A stretch of 36,620 nucleotides of DNA, taken from IMG/VR virus record IMGVR_UViG_3300012920_000110, positions 1-36,620 of that record; one strand, written 5' to 3'. A program made the translations under genes and the position numbers. Each line of letters opens with the position of its first letter. The stretch's first letter is position 1. This DNA comes from a virus. Shown here piece after piece: positions 8,001-16,824 of this stretch. The notes beneath the pieces are model-generated. The model had not been told where the DNA came from, ran no database searches, and saw only the letters and a list, made by a program, of their open reading frames with translations.

Positions 8001-11000
8001 TGCTCTTGGCGAGATTTGCTTTGCCTCGATCCTTATTGAACTGTGCTTCAATTTGATCTACCTGTGCGTCCGTTAATTGAGAACCCATGTTAGAACCAGA
8101 AGCTCTGGAGATTAACTCAGGGGGTATATCAATTCCCTCAGAAGCAAGACGGGAAATAATTTCGTCATGATTTTCTTTGAAGTCTTCAACTAACTTCTTG
8201 GTTTCTCTGACGAAGGCTTCACGCTCTTCGTTGAAGCGGATGATATCCCGATCCGCGTAACCTCTGGTAACACGACCGAACATACTGGAAGGAGACTGAT
8301 ATGTCCCAACCTCCATCAATGGAAGGTCGAGCATCTCGATCCAGTTACTAAAGTCTACAGAGTCCCCGTCTAATTCTTTTGGTATGAGTGAACCTGCACC
8401 CCAGCGGGACTGCAATCTTACTCCTCGTCCACTATCTGCTGAAGTGTCTCCAGATAATCTTCCTCTTCGCTGGTTGGCGGTGGATTCAACAAAAGATACT
8501 GCATTGTTTCCTCGTTCGTTTCGGAAGACTTCGTTGGCTGCGGACGCATAGTCGGGGGCTTCTCCTTCATCTGCTTTTGATCCGAACTCTGCGTGGACTG
8601 CTTTTTCATAATACCAAAGTATAGCTTGTGCTTCTGCTGGAACCATTCGGACTCCAGTCTGCTGTTCTAACTTATCTATAGCATCCAACATTGCAAGTCG
8701 AATAAACCTACGATGTCCTCCGCTTTGTGGGGCTTCAACTAATTCATACCCACTATCGATAACTTTGTAGAGTGCGTTAACAGATTTCCTAAGTTCATCT
8801 GTTATTGGTTCCGCCTTTTCCATCTTACCCTTGAACGTGACCCATGAACCCTGAGCATTGTCCCAGAACATTTGTCTGTTGTCCGCTTTGACCCAGAACT
8901 TCGCGAGCTTTAGCACAACTTCTGTGCTCATCTTGCGCTTCCTCCCAAGCCCTGCTTCCTTGAACAGCTCTCCTTTCGGATCTTGTTTGGCGTAAGCTAG
9001 TAGTGCCTTTACTACTCTCTCTTTCTTTTCTTTTAATTTCTGCGGGGTATCTCTACGGACTTGTGCTCCAGCAGTTCTTCCTAAAGTCCGCATGAACCAG
9101 CGGTCCATAGTTACCGTATCAAAGTTACCATTGAGGTTGTTATGGAACGATCCAAGTTTAGCGCCGAACACAAGCGAGAATGGAACCTTCTCGTCAATAA
9201 GCTCCCCAGTCGTAAGGTCAGAAGCTTTCTTAGCGGTGTATCCAAAGTCCCTAACTAGTCTGCCCCGTAGCTCTGCAACAGTTCCTGTTGTTGACAGGAA
9301 TTCTTCGACATATTCCCAGCCATACTGATCAATCCACTTGTCTAGAAGTTTGAAGTGGTTCTGAATTGTTTTCGTTCTCGACCCACTTGGTTTGACATCA
9401 GCGTTGTAAAACTTGCCAGTCTCTTTCCACTTCTGATAAACCTTCCACGAGTCTGCGGTTTGGTCTTTTACTTTGTTACCGTTCGATGTGATGGCGAGCA
9501 TCGCCTTGAAAACAAAATTGTCCTCTGGGTTTTTGATGTCTGCATCTAGCTCTTCAAAGATATCAACCGCCATCTGGACACGCTCTTCATACCAAGACAC
9601 AAATTCTGGGTATTCGTATAACGCTCTTTCCAATACTCCGTGTAAGCGGGAGCCTAACTTAGATATGTCATTGTAGTAAGCCTCTTCGGTTTTCTTGCTC
9701 TTCCAATTCTTAGCGGAACCTTTCCAGTTTTTGTCCCAGATGATGTTGTCTTTCTTGTCGTTCTGCAACTGCATCATCTTCGCCAACTCATGTGGCTTGC
9801 TACCCAAGATACCAGAGGCTACTTCTACTGCCCCTTCAAACATTGCTTTGTCTACTGCATCCTGCGCCTTGTTAACTTTGACGGTGAATACATCCGCACC
9901 AATCCTAGATTGGAGTTTGGGCTGTGATGCAATCAAGAGGTTGGTTGCCTTACGTTCTACTTTGTCGAAGACTGCCTCAAGTTCTGGCTTGTAGAACTCT
10001 GCCTTCTGGTTGTTCTGATATTTGTTACCACCAGTCTCTTTACCAACCCCTGTTTTATCACCTTCGAAGATCAGGAAGTAAGCGGTGCCGTCTGGACCAA
10101 TCGCGTTAGCTGCTTGCTTAATAACTTGATCACGAGCACTAGGTTCCTGCACCACATTTAGCACGTTATTAACGGTGGCAGTGTCTGCCTTACCATCTCT
10201 GATTGCATCGACTGCCAGTGCATTGTGGTCGGGGTTTCTGTTGAAAGGGTCGTAAACGTAGTTGGTGACATTAAACTTCTCGGCAAGAAGCTCTGACCCG
10301 TTGTCAAATTTACCACCACCAATGTCTGCATTGATGCCACCTTCAACAAATTCAACAACCTTTCTATCGGCAAGACTCCCAAATGTAGCGGGTGGTTTTG
10401 TCTGGTTGATGGAAGTATCTGCCGCAGTGAACTCTTGATTCTTTGGGTAGTCCCACAAAGCATCAGAACCTATTCTCGATTGTAGTCTTGGTGAAGCTTC
10501 TGCATCTTCATCTTCTCCGCTATCAGGATTAGTAGACCTGTTTATCTCCAAGTTCTTTAACAACTGACGCATCGTTGCTTCGGGGTCAGCAAGATCAAAG
10601 CGCATACCATTTGGCGTGAGCCTGTAACGTGCTTCCATTGCTCGCACTTCCCTAACAACATTGTTCACAGCGTTTCTCATTTCTGGAGAAACGTCTTTCA
10701 AAGTTCTAGCGTATGTCAGTTTAGATAGGAGACCTTTGAAGTAGAACTTCACAGTCTCTAATGTTGATGGGTTCCTGAGTAAGAAATCAACTTGCTGGTT
10801 TGTCTCAGAACCACGCATTACTTTCTGAACGTGGATACGCAGTTGTTCTTCTGCCAAAATAAATCTCTCAGTCCTACTGACTTCAGGATCTGAACTTCTA
10901 AATCTCTCCAGAGCATCTGCTCTTTCAGCTTCAGGGTAGTATTGTTCTATGATGCTCTGTGCATCCAGATCAGAAATACTATCCATGAGAACTTCGATCT

Positions 11001-14000
11001 CCGCTTGGGATAGTCGTGCGAAAGAAGCGGTATGTGCAATCTCCTCATTTAAGATAGCAGCAATTATGTGCTGTCTTCTGATCGGTTTGCCATCGGCAGC
11101 GGCTACCATCTGAGCAACTTTTGCTGCGGCCCTTCTGCCGTTGAAAACAATTGTCTCTGTTTCTGGATCGAACTCAGCGATAACATCGATTGTGTTATCC
11201 ATTACGATAGCAATTTCTGGTGGGACGTAGTTCTGTGCGAACAGGAAGAACTCTTCCGCTGCGTTGTCTAAGGCTTCGTTAGCTTGAACTTCTTCAGCCA
11301 TGCCAATACTAGATGCTAGTCTTGACCTAGACTTCTGCCTCGTCACAACTTTACCTGCAACCTGACCCGCGAATCCTGCACCCGTTTCAGGTTCTGGGAC
11401 TGCGCCTTTAGTGGTCAGGTCTAGTTGAGTCTCTAGTGCTTTCTTAAATTTCTCGTCGGACCTAGCAAACAGTTGGGATATTAAGTCGGTGACACGTTGT
11501 GCAAAGGTCCGTTGTCCAGTAGCTTTGGGAATTGATTTAATAAATCCTTGGAACTCTGAAGAAGTTAAGAAAACAGAAATGAATTCCTCTACATTAGAGA
11601 GGCCATACATCACTGTGTCTGGTGCATTTTGTTCCGCAGCCTTTCTACGCAAGATCTTTAGGACTGATTCGATGCGGTTGATTGCTGTGTTTTCAGCGGG
11701 AGTCCTTGCATCAGCGGACTTACCTAAAACACGATTAGCGAAAGCATGGACTATCTCGTGTAACAATACATCAGTTACGCCACGATCACTTCCCCTAGCT
11801 ATGTTGATAACGACATTGGGATCTCCGTTGCCGTCTACATAAAAGTTACCTGCGTAATCTGCGGAGGTAGTCTCGAAAGAAAACTTAATGCTCCTAATAA
11901 ACTCTTTGTCAGTGAGGAGAACTTTCGCGATAGCAACATGCGTATCGTTGGTGTTCCTAGATACGATTCTTTCTAAGGCTGCGATGACAGACTCTGGATC
12001 GTTTCCTTCTATGCCCAACGTATCCAACACTGCTTGGTTTACGGCGGCATTAGCTTCCATAGACCTGCCATTAATAACGGCTCTCTGCAAACTACCTTCA
12101 ATATGCTTGCCAATATCTATGTGGAAAGTGACAGCTTGATCGTCTGTTACATTGTAATCTTCGCCAGCAATTTGCTGTAGATCTACTCGCACTTGAGCAC
12201 GGAAATCAGCGTCTTCACTAATGTCTGTCTCTACTGTTGAGTTTGACAAGTTGAGTATACGAAGAATTTTTCGGACTGACTGACCTTGATCTCCGAAGCT
12301 ATCTTGTTGTAACGCGAGTTGGAAAGCTCTGGCGGCGCTATTACTTTCTTTGTTTCCCTTAGATAAGAAATGAACCAACTCATCGAATAGCTGATCAGGA
12401 GTCATTGAATAAGCCCTGCCTGTTTCAGAATGATATTCGGCGTCGAGCAATGAGGCCACCGCTGACTTCAGCGTTGTGTTGTTATCTAAAGACTCAGCTC
12501 CTAAGTTAAGCAGCGCGGTTATGTAATCACGAGTTCCTCTCTCTGGAAGTGGGGGTAGCGGGTTTGCCTTAGCTCCGACTGCTCTATCGTTTGGAGTAGG
12601 TGCAGTTTCAGGATCATTGAGGATAGGATTACCAGCCTCCATAACGCTGACCAAACCTCTAGCTGCTCTTTTGCTACGTTGAACTTGTTGGTTAAAGAAA
12701 TACTTAGACTCCGTTTGAACCACTTGTGCTACTACGAAAGGCGTTGAGCTAGTTGATTCTTCAGCGGCAACCTTACGTGCGTGTTCATAGATAGCGACTT
12801 GCATTTCAAGACTGGCAGCGATAACTGCACTTTCTTTGAATTGCTCTTGTAGCTTTAGGTATCGTGGGTCGTTCTCCAGAACCTTAGTTATCTGCGACCC
12901 ATCTCGTGCTCGCTTCAACAATGTAGAAAGTTTGATTCTACTTTTAGTGTTGAATGGGTTTCTTACTTTTGTCTCTTCGTCTATCTCTACACCAGACTCT
13001 TTGAGTTCGTTAAGTCGATTAGCTAGTTCCGAAATGCGGGAGTAGTCTTCTTCCAAAGCGCCTACCTTATGGAAGGCAGTTCTGGCAGAGACCATGCCTC
13101 CTGATTCCTGAACCATGATGTCGGAAACAAAGAACTGCTTCCCTCTTTTTATTAGTCTGAAAGACGGGTTGACCTTGCCTTCCCTGATGAGAGTTTCAGA
13201 AACAGGGATCGCGATGCCACTCTCAAGAAGAGTAACCATAGCAACGGGGTCATTGTCGAACACTCCGTTACCGTCTGCATCAAGATATACCTTACCTGCG
13301 GGTCCGTATATCTGTGGCAGAGCTGCCCCATCAACAGGCGTTTGTTCTGGTTTGCTAACTGGATACTTCGCTTCAATCCTTCTCTTTAACTCCTTAGTTA
13401 AAGTTCTCAATCGAGCTTTATCTATATTCTCAATAGAAACACCAAGCCTATGAAGCTGTTCGATAGTGAGTGTGTGGGCGTATCCGTTATCGACTAGCTG
13501 TTGGAGTTCAGCGATATCATTCTCTGAAGCCCCCTCCTTGTCTGAAGCCGCTTGATCTTTCTTGGTTTGAGCTAGTGTGTCATCAGCGAGCTTGCGTAAT
13601 TGCTTCGCATCATTCTCATCTAGCATTCTTTTCTCAGCGACAGCTTTATCCAAAGCTGCTCTCATTCTGGCAGCGGCTTCTGTTCTGCCAGCGTTTTCTG
13701 CTTCCTGTATTCTACGGGATAAATCTTTATGTAGCCCCCTTCGGTAAATAATATCACCGATCATTTCCTTGTGTTCCTCTTCAGGGGTAAGTTGGGTATT
13801 CTTTGCAGCGTGTTGTGAGGTTGTTTCCGCAAGACCTTCAACAGAATCTCCTGATACTTCTGCAACAACATCTGCCTCCGCACCGCCGCCTACTCCTTCA
13901 GTGCTTCCTTGGCGCTGAAGATTCTTAGCATCTTCTTTAGCGAGTTCTTTCCTCACTGCTTCAGGAGTCATCTCGTTCTTCAGCAAGAACTTTAACTCAT

Positions 14001-16797
14001 CTATTGTGGCTTGATCTGCCCCCTCAAGTTCAGGTGGGATAGTGTCCTCTTCGTCATCAAGAACATCATCAACAGTTGCCTCTAGTGCAGGACGTTCAGA
14101 TCTCTTGTATTGCCTTACTAATCTCTCCGCTTCTTTTGCGGTAGTAGGTGCTCCTACTTCCCTGAGTTTTTCAGTAAGCCCTTTGTCTTTGACATCTTGC
14201 TCGAACTGTTTGAATGCTTCACGCTCAACTCGTGCCGCTGCTGCGGTGTCCAAAAATTTACTCGGTGCAATATTCTTAGCTGCTTTACTTACAAGATTAC
14301 CACCACCACCTAATGCAGCACCTACGATAAATCCGTGCCAGACTTGACCCATCCTATCAAAGAACGAAGTATCTTCTTCTGTAAAGGCATCTGTTACTAG
14401 GGTGTTGAAGAACTCGTCTAAGGCTTCTTCCCGCCCCTCATCCCAAGCGGATCTAATAAGTCCTTTCGGGGATTCAATCATGTGTTTGCGTGTAACCTTC
14501 TTGAGAGATTCCTTCATCACCGCCACGAATTCTTTCGTGCCTACATTCCTACCCAGAATATTAGAGGTTATCTGTTTTATCTGCTTGCCGCTCATCCCCC
14601 TCAAGAATGTTTCCTCCAGACCACCTCTACCTAAAGCAGAAAATCCAGCGGTAATAACCCCAGTGATAGTTCCTGCAACAAGCGCACTGTCAAAAGCTGC
14701 GGCATGAGCTTCTTCTTTTACTCGTTGTTGACTCCAACCATCATCCCAATTGCCATCAACAAAATGTTCGTTTGTTAACTTGTCTTCCAATGTTTGATAT
14801 ACCGCACTGTAAGTGCCACCGCCTGACCTACTCGCAGCAGGTATGAACGTAGACGCAGTGATGTTCAGTCTTTTAGCTAAACGACTATTGAATGCGTTAA
14901 CAGCTTTGACCGTTGCACCCTTTGACAATCCCTCTATTCCTGCTGCTTTTATGATCCTATCGGCAGCTTGATCGGCAGTTTCTTTACCCACTTGTCTAAG
15001 TGTGTTCTTGCCAATAGACTTAATCGCTGCCCTAGCTGTAACTGTAGCAGAAGATTTAGCAGCTATATATGTAGCGGATGCGGCACCACCAGCGACATTA
15101 CCTACAGCGACAAGCCCTGCTGTAAGTAAAGCATCCGCCATCATAGGAGCTACTGCCTCCAGTATGTCTTGCCCCGAACCCATCTCCATCCCGAAGACGC
15201 GAGCTACTTCCCTACGGTGTGCATTTTCTTTTGCGATATCTAGTAGACCTTCTCTACCCCAGTCGGTATCCATTGCGGCCCCAACTCCGTAAACAATACC
15301 AGTAAGTCCGCCCCACACAGAACTCATTACCCCGCCAATCCTGTGTCCGATCCTACTGATATCGTGTTCAGTTTTGAAGTTTTCTAAGATCGTGGAATTA
15401 CTTAGACCCTGTTGTCTTCCCTCGATAAGAGCTGCATTGATATCATCAGCAAAATCCTCATCACTTCTAAGTAGAGCAACTATCCGATCAAAGTCTTGCA
15501 CGAGTGCAAGCTCTCTTTGTTTGTTGGCAGTTTCCCTAGCAACCCCCTCTACCCCTGCTTGATCTAGGGCTTTGTTAAAATTTACTGGATCAAGGAGTAA
15601 ATCAGAAGCTACTAAAACTCCACTAAACCTAGTCTTATGGACGTTCTGCCCTAGCTCCCCTTCGTTGTCTGTAAACTTAGTGAACTGAGATATTTGTTGT
15701 TTAGCGTCTCCTTCAAATGCCAGCTCGATGGTAAGGTCATTTATAACATCATCGAGAACCTCTCCGCTGTAATCAGTTAGGCGAGAGAGTTCTTGAATAA
15801 GTCCTGCTTTAGTTCTCTCAGGTGCATCCGCATAAGTTTCCCTAAGTCTGTTTCTGGTTAGCTCCCTAAGATATTCTGCTTCTTTTTCATTATCACCTGT
15901 GATGTTCGCAAAAGTAGCGAGACCTCCTTTGAATAATTTATTGAATCCATCACTTAATCCGTGATTCAGTCTATCGCCAAAGTCCCAAGTTTTTCTATCG
16001 GCATATTCTTTTGCCAACCCAAGTAGCCTGACTTTAGCATCGGTTATTTTTCCAAAACCTTTATCAACGTCTCTCGTAATTAACCTTTCATCTTGGCTGA
16101 AGATTAGGTCTCTTATTTCTTGTTTGGCTAAGAAGCGTTCTTCAACTTCGTAGCGCATCAACCCATTGGCCTCGGCTAATTTTTCTCTCTTGTGGCGAAG
16201 ATTAAATAAGTGTTCTGGTCTTACACCATACTTGGCAGCAGAATTTAGAAGGTCACCTTCTGACATTCCGTTAGGGATTCGTCCCCCCAAAAATATCTCA
16301 TTGCCATCTTCGTCTTCATAGACAGCAGCATTTATTTCACCCCTCTTAATTAGCTCTTTAAATTTTTTCTCGTTAGTCTTACGGACTATCTCAGCAATCC
16401 CTATTTCCTGTGATGGGTCACCAAGACCTGAATCATAGGCAACTAAAGCTCCCCTATCTTCAGCAGATAGGAACTCCATGTTGAACTCATCATCCCCTAA
16501 AAGATCTTTTACTGACGTTCTAAGATCTCTTTTGTTAATAGAATTTAACTTAGCGTTAACCTCTTCTACATTTTCAGTAGTTACTAATTCGTTTAGTGAT
16601 AACGCTTCGTTTAGGTTATAAGAAAGCTGACGCTCAATCCTTTCGTCATACTTGCCAGCATCAAGATACTCTTGTCTTAGATGTTTTACATACCTACCAA
16701 AACTTTCGACTTGATCGTCGTATGGGTTTTGGGCTGACCAATCGTCATACGAGGTCTCGATAAAATTGTTTGTTGTTGTGTCGCTTTGATCTGTCAT
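5041..16797 (-). CDS. Giant multidomain (polyvalent-type) protein, 3918 aa, probable internal/ejected virion protein
   Basis: One uninterrupted frame covers a third of the window. Order seen: helical N-terminus; alanine/glycine-rich hydrophobic helices (about 490-575 and 820); acidic linker; an EF-hand-like DADGNGVFD loop at 1173; an intact zincin motif HEIVH at 1680-1684; a second degenerate site EEIAH at 1918-1922; a Rossmann methyltransferase-like region starting DIGGG at 2158; a DUF7178-like Trp-rich region (about 2350-2560); long helical regions; glycine-rich hydrophobic helices (about 3300) and one near 3565; helical C-terminus. A motif LQSR(I/W)G separates the central domains. Position after terL and two helical proteins parallels T7 gene 14-15-16, so I infer an ejection protein carrying effector domains. 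No RNA polymerase or lysozyme motif was seen. Start at ATG 16797; no Shine-Dalgarno sequence. Confidence 0.8.
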   Translation of the reverse strand: MTDQSDTTTNNFIETSYDDWSAQNPYDDQVESFGRYVKHLRQEYLDAGKYDERIERQLSYNLNEALSLNELVTTENVEEVNAKLNSINKRDLRTSVKDLLGDDEFNMEFLSAEDRGALVAYDSGLGDPSQEIGIAEIVRKTNEKKFKELIKRGEINAAVYEDEDGNEIFLGGRIPNGMSEGDLLNSAAKYGVRPEHLFNLRHKREKLAEANGLMRYEVEERFLAKQEIRDLIFSQDERLITRDVDKGFGKITDAKVRLLGLAKEYADRKTWDFGDRLNHGLSDGFNKLFKGGLATFANITGDNEKEAEYLRELTRNRLRETYADAPERTKAGLIQELSRLTDYSGEVLDDVINDLTIELAFEGDAKQQISQFTKFTDNEGELGQNVHKTRFSGVLVASDLLLDPVNFNKALDQAGVEGVARETANKQRELALVQDFDRIVALLRSDEDFADDINAALIEGRQQGLSNSTILENFKTEHDISRIGHRIGGVMSSVWGGLTGIVYGVGAAMDTDWGREGLLDIAKENAHRREVARVFGMEMGSGQDILEAVAPMMADALLTAGLVAVGNVAGGAASATYIAAKSSATVTARAAIKSIGKNTLRQVGKETADQAADRIIKAAGIEGLSKGATVKAVNAFNSRLAKRLNITASTFIPAASRSGGGTYSAVYQTLEDKLTNEHFVDGNWDDGWSQQRVKEEAHAAAFDSALVAGTITGVITAGFSALGRGGLEETFLRGMSGKQIKQITSNILGRNVGTKEFVAVMKESLKKVTRKHMIESPKGLIRSAWDEGREEALDEFFNTLVTDAFTEEDTSFFDRMGQVWHGFIVGAALGGGGNLVSKAAKNIAPSKFLDTAAAARVEREAFKQFEQDVKDKGLTEKLREVGAPTTAKEAERLVRQYKRSERPALEATVDDVLDDEEDTIPPELEGADQATIDELKFLLKNEMTPEAVRKELAKEDAKNLQRQGSTEGVGGGAEADVVAEVSGDSVEGLAETTSQHAAKNTQLTPEEEHKEMIGDIIYRRGLHKDLSRRIQEAENAGRTEAAARMRAALDKAVAEKRMLDENDAKQLRKLADDTLAQTKKDQAASDKEGASENDIAELQQLVDNGYAHTLTIEQLHRLGVSIENIDKARLRTLTKELKRRIEAKYPVSKPEQTPVDGAALPQIYGPAGKVYLDADGNGVFDNDPVAMVTLLESGIAIPVSETLIREGKVNPSFRLIKRGKQFFVSDIMVQESGGMVSARTAFHKVGALEEDYSRISELANRLNELKESGVEIDEETKVRNPFNTKSRIKLSTLLKRARDGSQITKVLENDPRYLKLQEQFKESAVIAASLEMQVAIYEHARKVAAEESTSSTPFVVAQVVQTESKYFFNQQVQRSKRAARGLVSVMEAGNPILNDPETAPTPNDRAVGAKANPLPPLPERGTRDYITALLNLGAESLDNNTTLKSAVASLLDAEYHSETGRAYSMTPDQLFDELVHFLSKGNKESNSAARAFQLALQQDSFGDQGQSVRKILRILNLSNSTVETDISEDADFRAQVRVDLQQIAGEDYNVTDDQAVTFHIDIGKHIEGSLQRAVINGRSMEANAAVNQAVLDTLGIEGNDPESVIAALERIVSRNTNDTHVAIAKVLLTDKEFIRSIKFSFETTSADYAGNFYVDGNGDPNVVINIARGSDRGVTDVLLHEIVHAFANRVLGKSADARTPAENTAINRIESVLKILRRKAAEQNAPDTVMYGLSNVEEFISVFLTSSEFQGFIKSIPKATGQRTFAQRVTDLISQLFARSDEKFKKALETQLDLTTKGAVPEPETGAGFAGQVAGKVVTRQKSRSRLASSIGMAEEVQANEALDNAAEEFFLFAQNYVPPEIAIVMDNTIDVIAEFDPETETIVFNGRRAAAKVAQMVAAADGKPIRRQHIIAAILNEEIAHTASFARLSQAEIEVLMDSISDLDAQSIIEQYYPEAERADALERFRSSDPEVSRTERFILAEEQLRIHVQKVMRGSETNQQVDFLLRNPSTLETVKFYFKGLLSKLTYARTLKDVSPEMRNAVNNVVREVRAMEARYRLTPNGMRFDLADPEATMRQLLKNLEINRSTNPDSGEDEDAEASPRLQSRIGSDALWDYPKNQEFTAADTSINQTKPPATFGSLADRKVVEFVEGGINADIGGGKFDNGSELLAEKFNVTNYVYDPFNRNPDHNALAVDAIRDGKADTATVNNVLNVVQEPSARDQVIKQAANAIGPDGTAYFLIFEGDKTGVGKETGGNKYQNNQKAEFYKPELEAVFDKVERKATNLLIASQPKLQSRIGADVFTVKVNKAQDAVDKAMFEGAVEVASGILGSKPHELAKMMQLQNDKKDNIIWDKNWKGSAKNWKSKKTEEAYYNDISKLGSRLHGVLERALYEYPEFVSWYEERVQMAVDIFEELDADIKNPEDNFVFKAMLAITSNGNKVKDQTADSWKVYQKWKETGKFYNADVKPSGSRTKTIQNHFKLLDKWIDQYGWEYVEEFLSTTGTVAELRGRLVRDFGYTAKKASDLTTGELIDEKVPFSLVFGAKLGSFHNNLNGNFDTVTMDRWFMRTLGRTAGAQVRRDTPQKLKEKKERVVKALLAYAKQDPKGELFKEAGLGRKRKMSTEVVLKLAKFWVKADNRQMFWDNAQGSWVTFKGKMEKAEPITDELRKSVNALYKVIDSGYELVEAPQSGGHRRFIRLAMLDAIDKLEQQTGVRMVPAEAQAILWYYEKAVHAEFGSKADEGEAPDYASAANEVFRNERGNNAVSFVESTANQRRGRLSGDTSADSGRGVRLQSRWGAGSLIPKELDGDSVDFSNWIEMLDLPLMEVGTYQSPSSMFGRVTRGYADRDIIRFNEEREAFVRETKKLVEDFKENHDEIISRLASEGIDIPPELISRASGSNMGSQLTDAQVDQIEAQFNKDRGKANLAKSTKQRDVLLDLAEQKKVATANKLRKQNHNELLADRNQALKDLMALSPDAHKLILDMRKLTDELSAKGNELFSDFVSGENLFEATFDGNRGIYITRRYRMFEDNDFLQTIRESTDPEYVKIRQDAINFFADRYMEFHIKEQMRQGLSKADATTNVELDLQSKGSTANTKGKEMMIEFINSYEKKGVTAEIDIFQQADGGRSIMLNQKKFTGGPLRSLVEELNSKKNVPSELRKLLGEYGDEGGITNLAYTLSHVAGVMANQAFFNRILEHGTMGDNPWLISPEQIAKDLELPPEQQKYSNYVKFKTDEGKTDWNPVKGHYVHPDVAKDFKEMLAKDRAEIATKETSSAMTYMASKALQYGHRATGLSLAAKTLGSVGFYVRNMLGNAMFFGPMQGYYGGMGKAFGEVGGVAKGMIGLDNNSMIVRAAMGSRAEMDAELTVLASFNVWGDEMEANALRDLLTSKVSIPDVENSLANLAKKAESLTGKSKAAYDKAVRTATRLASAMDAYYKIGLYEFELNNLKEAAMAEADKTSKLYNLVERNSRGEVILDDNKEPKITVDLKRAAAKKVKLVSQSYSQAPPAIKWLSRSPTGLLFAPYVRFAAEIPRVMGNTFVLLAEEKELGRKNPVMRKRYLRRLSGMMTTMGFTFALPALLRIVFAKIGEDEDEALRKGMPHYLRDHTFYFFPPSVSKFFGMVPKDAAKGEDLISLDLTYMNPFSVITDAVSRSFETLFDFREGVNLMDRVSPFKATGELLTGLLRPYYNEQILAGTIQDVFNNENQYGQRIIDSKEDWAGNMKNILVHVWEKSYEPRSFNKLRRTWKALEGDRPDTSILSSPLGMILSEFAPVKPHKVDLANGLRSYLRDHTEEYREINSRMNRYLTNDSMTNSEIYNLYDRIYDRRLEYNNEFRRIMRGYNRLGVSWNELFAQAKTKGVSKERLNMNYHGYMNRPVISKFIANKLMETEVGRSRLNKVDSYSNKYERYVPLND
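8398..11319 (-). repeat. Four dispersed copies of an interdomain motif, consensus [RK]L[QA]S[RS][IW]G, in the giant protein
   Basis: Copies lie at residues L1827 (RLASSIG), L2105 (RLQSRIG), L2295 (KLQSRIG) and L2795 (RLQSRWG). They fall between the intact zincin, the degenerate zincin, the methyltransferase-like region, the DUF7178-like region and the following helical region. In the three LQSR copies the Leu, Ser and Arg codons all differ (TTG/CTC/CTA, TCC/TCT/TCG, CGC/AGG/AGA), so the likeness is kept at protein level and is not a recent DNA duplication. Confidence 0.75.
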
Positions 16798-16824
16798 AGC
16801 AGAAGCAGTTATGTAGGTTATGTA

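Noticed and set aside
5817-16000. Many plus-strand frames of 60-120 codons across the giant gene
   Set aside because: They are antisense to one continuous conserved-looking frame, have no motifs and no consistent starts.
5041-16797. Giant protein as an N4-type virion RNA polymerase
   Set aside because: The size is similar, but I could not find the motif A, B and C residues of T7/N4-like RNA polymerases; the domains seen are of other kinds.
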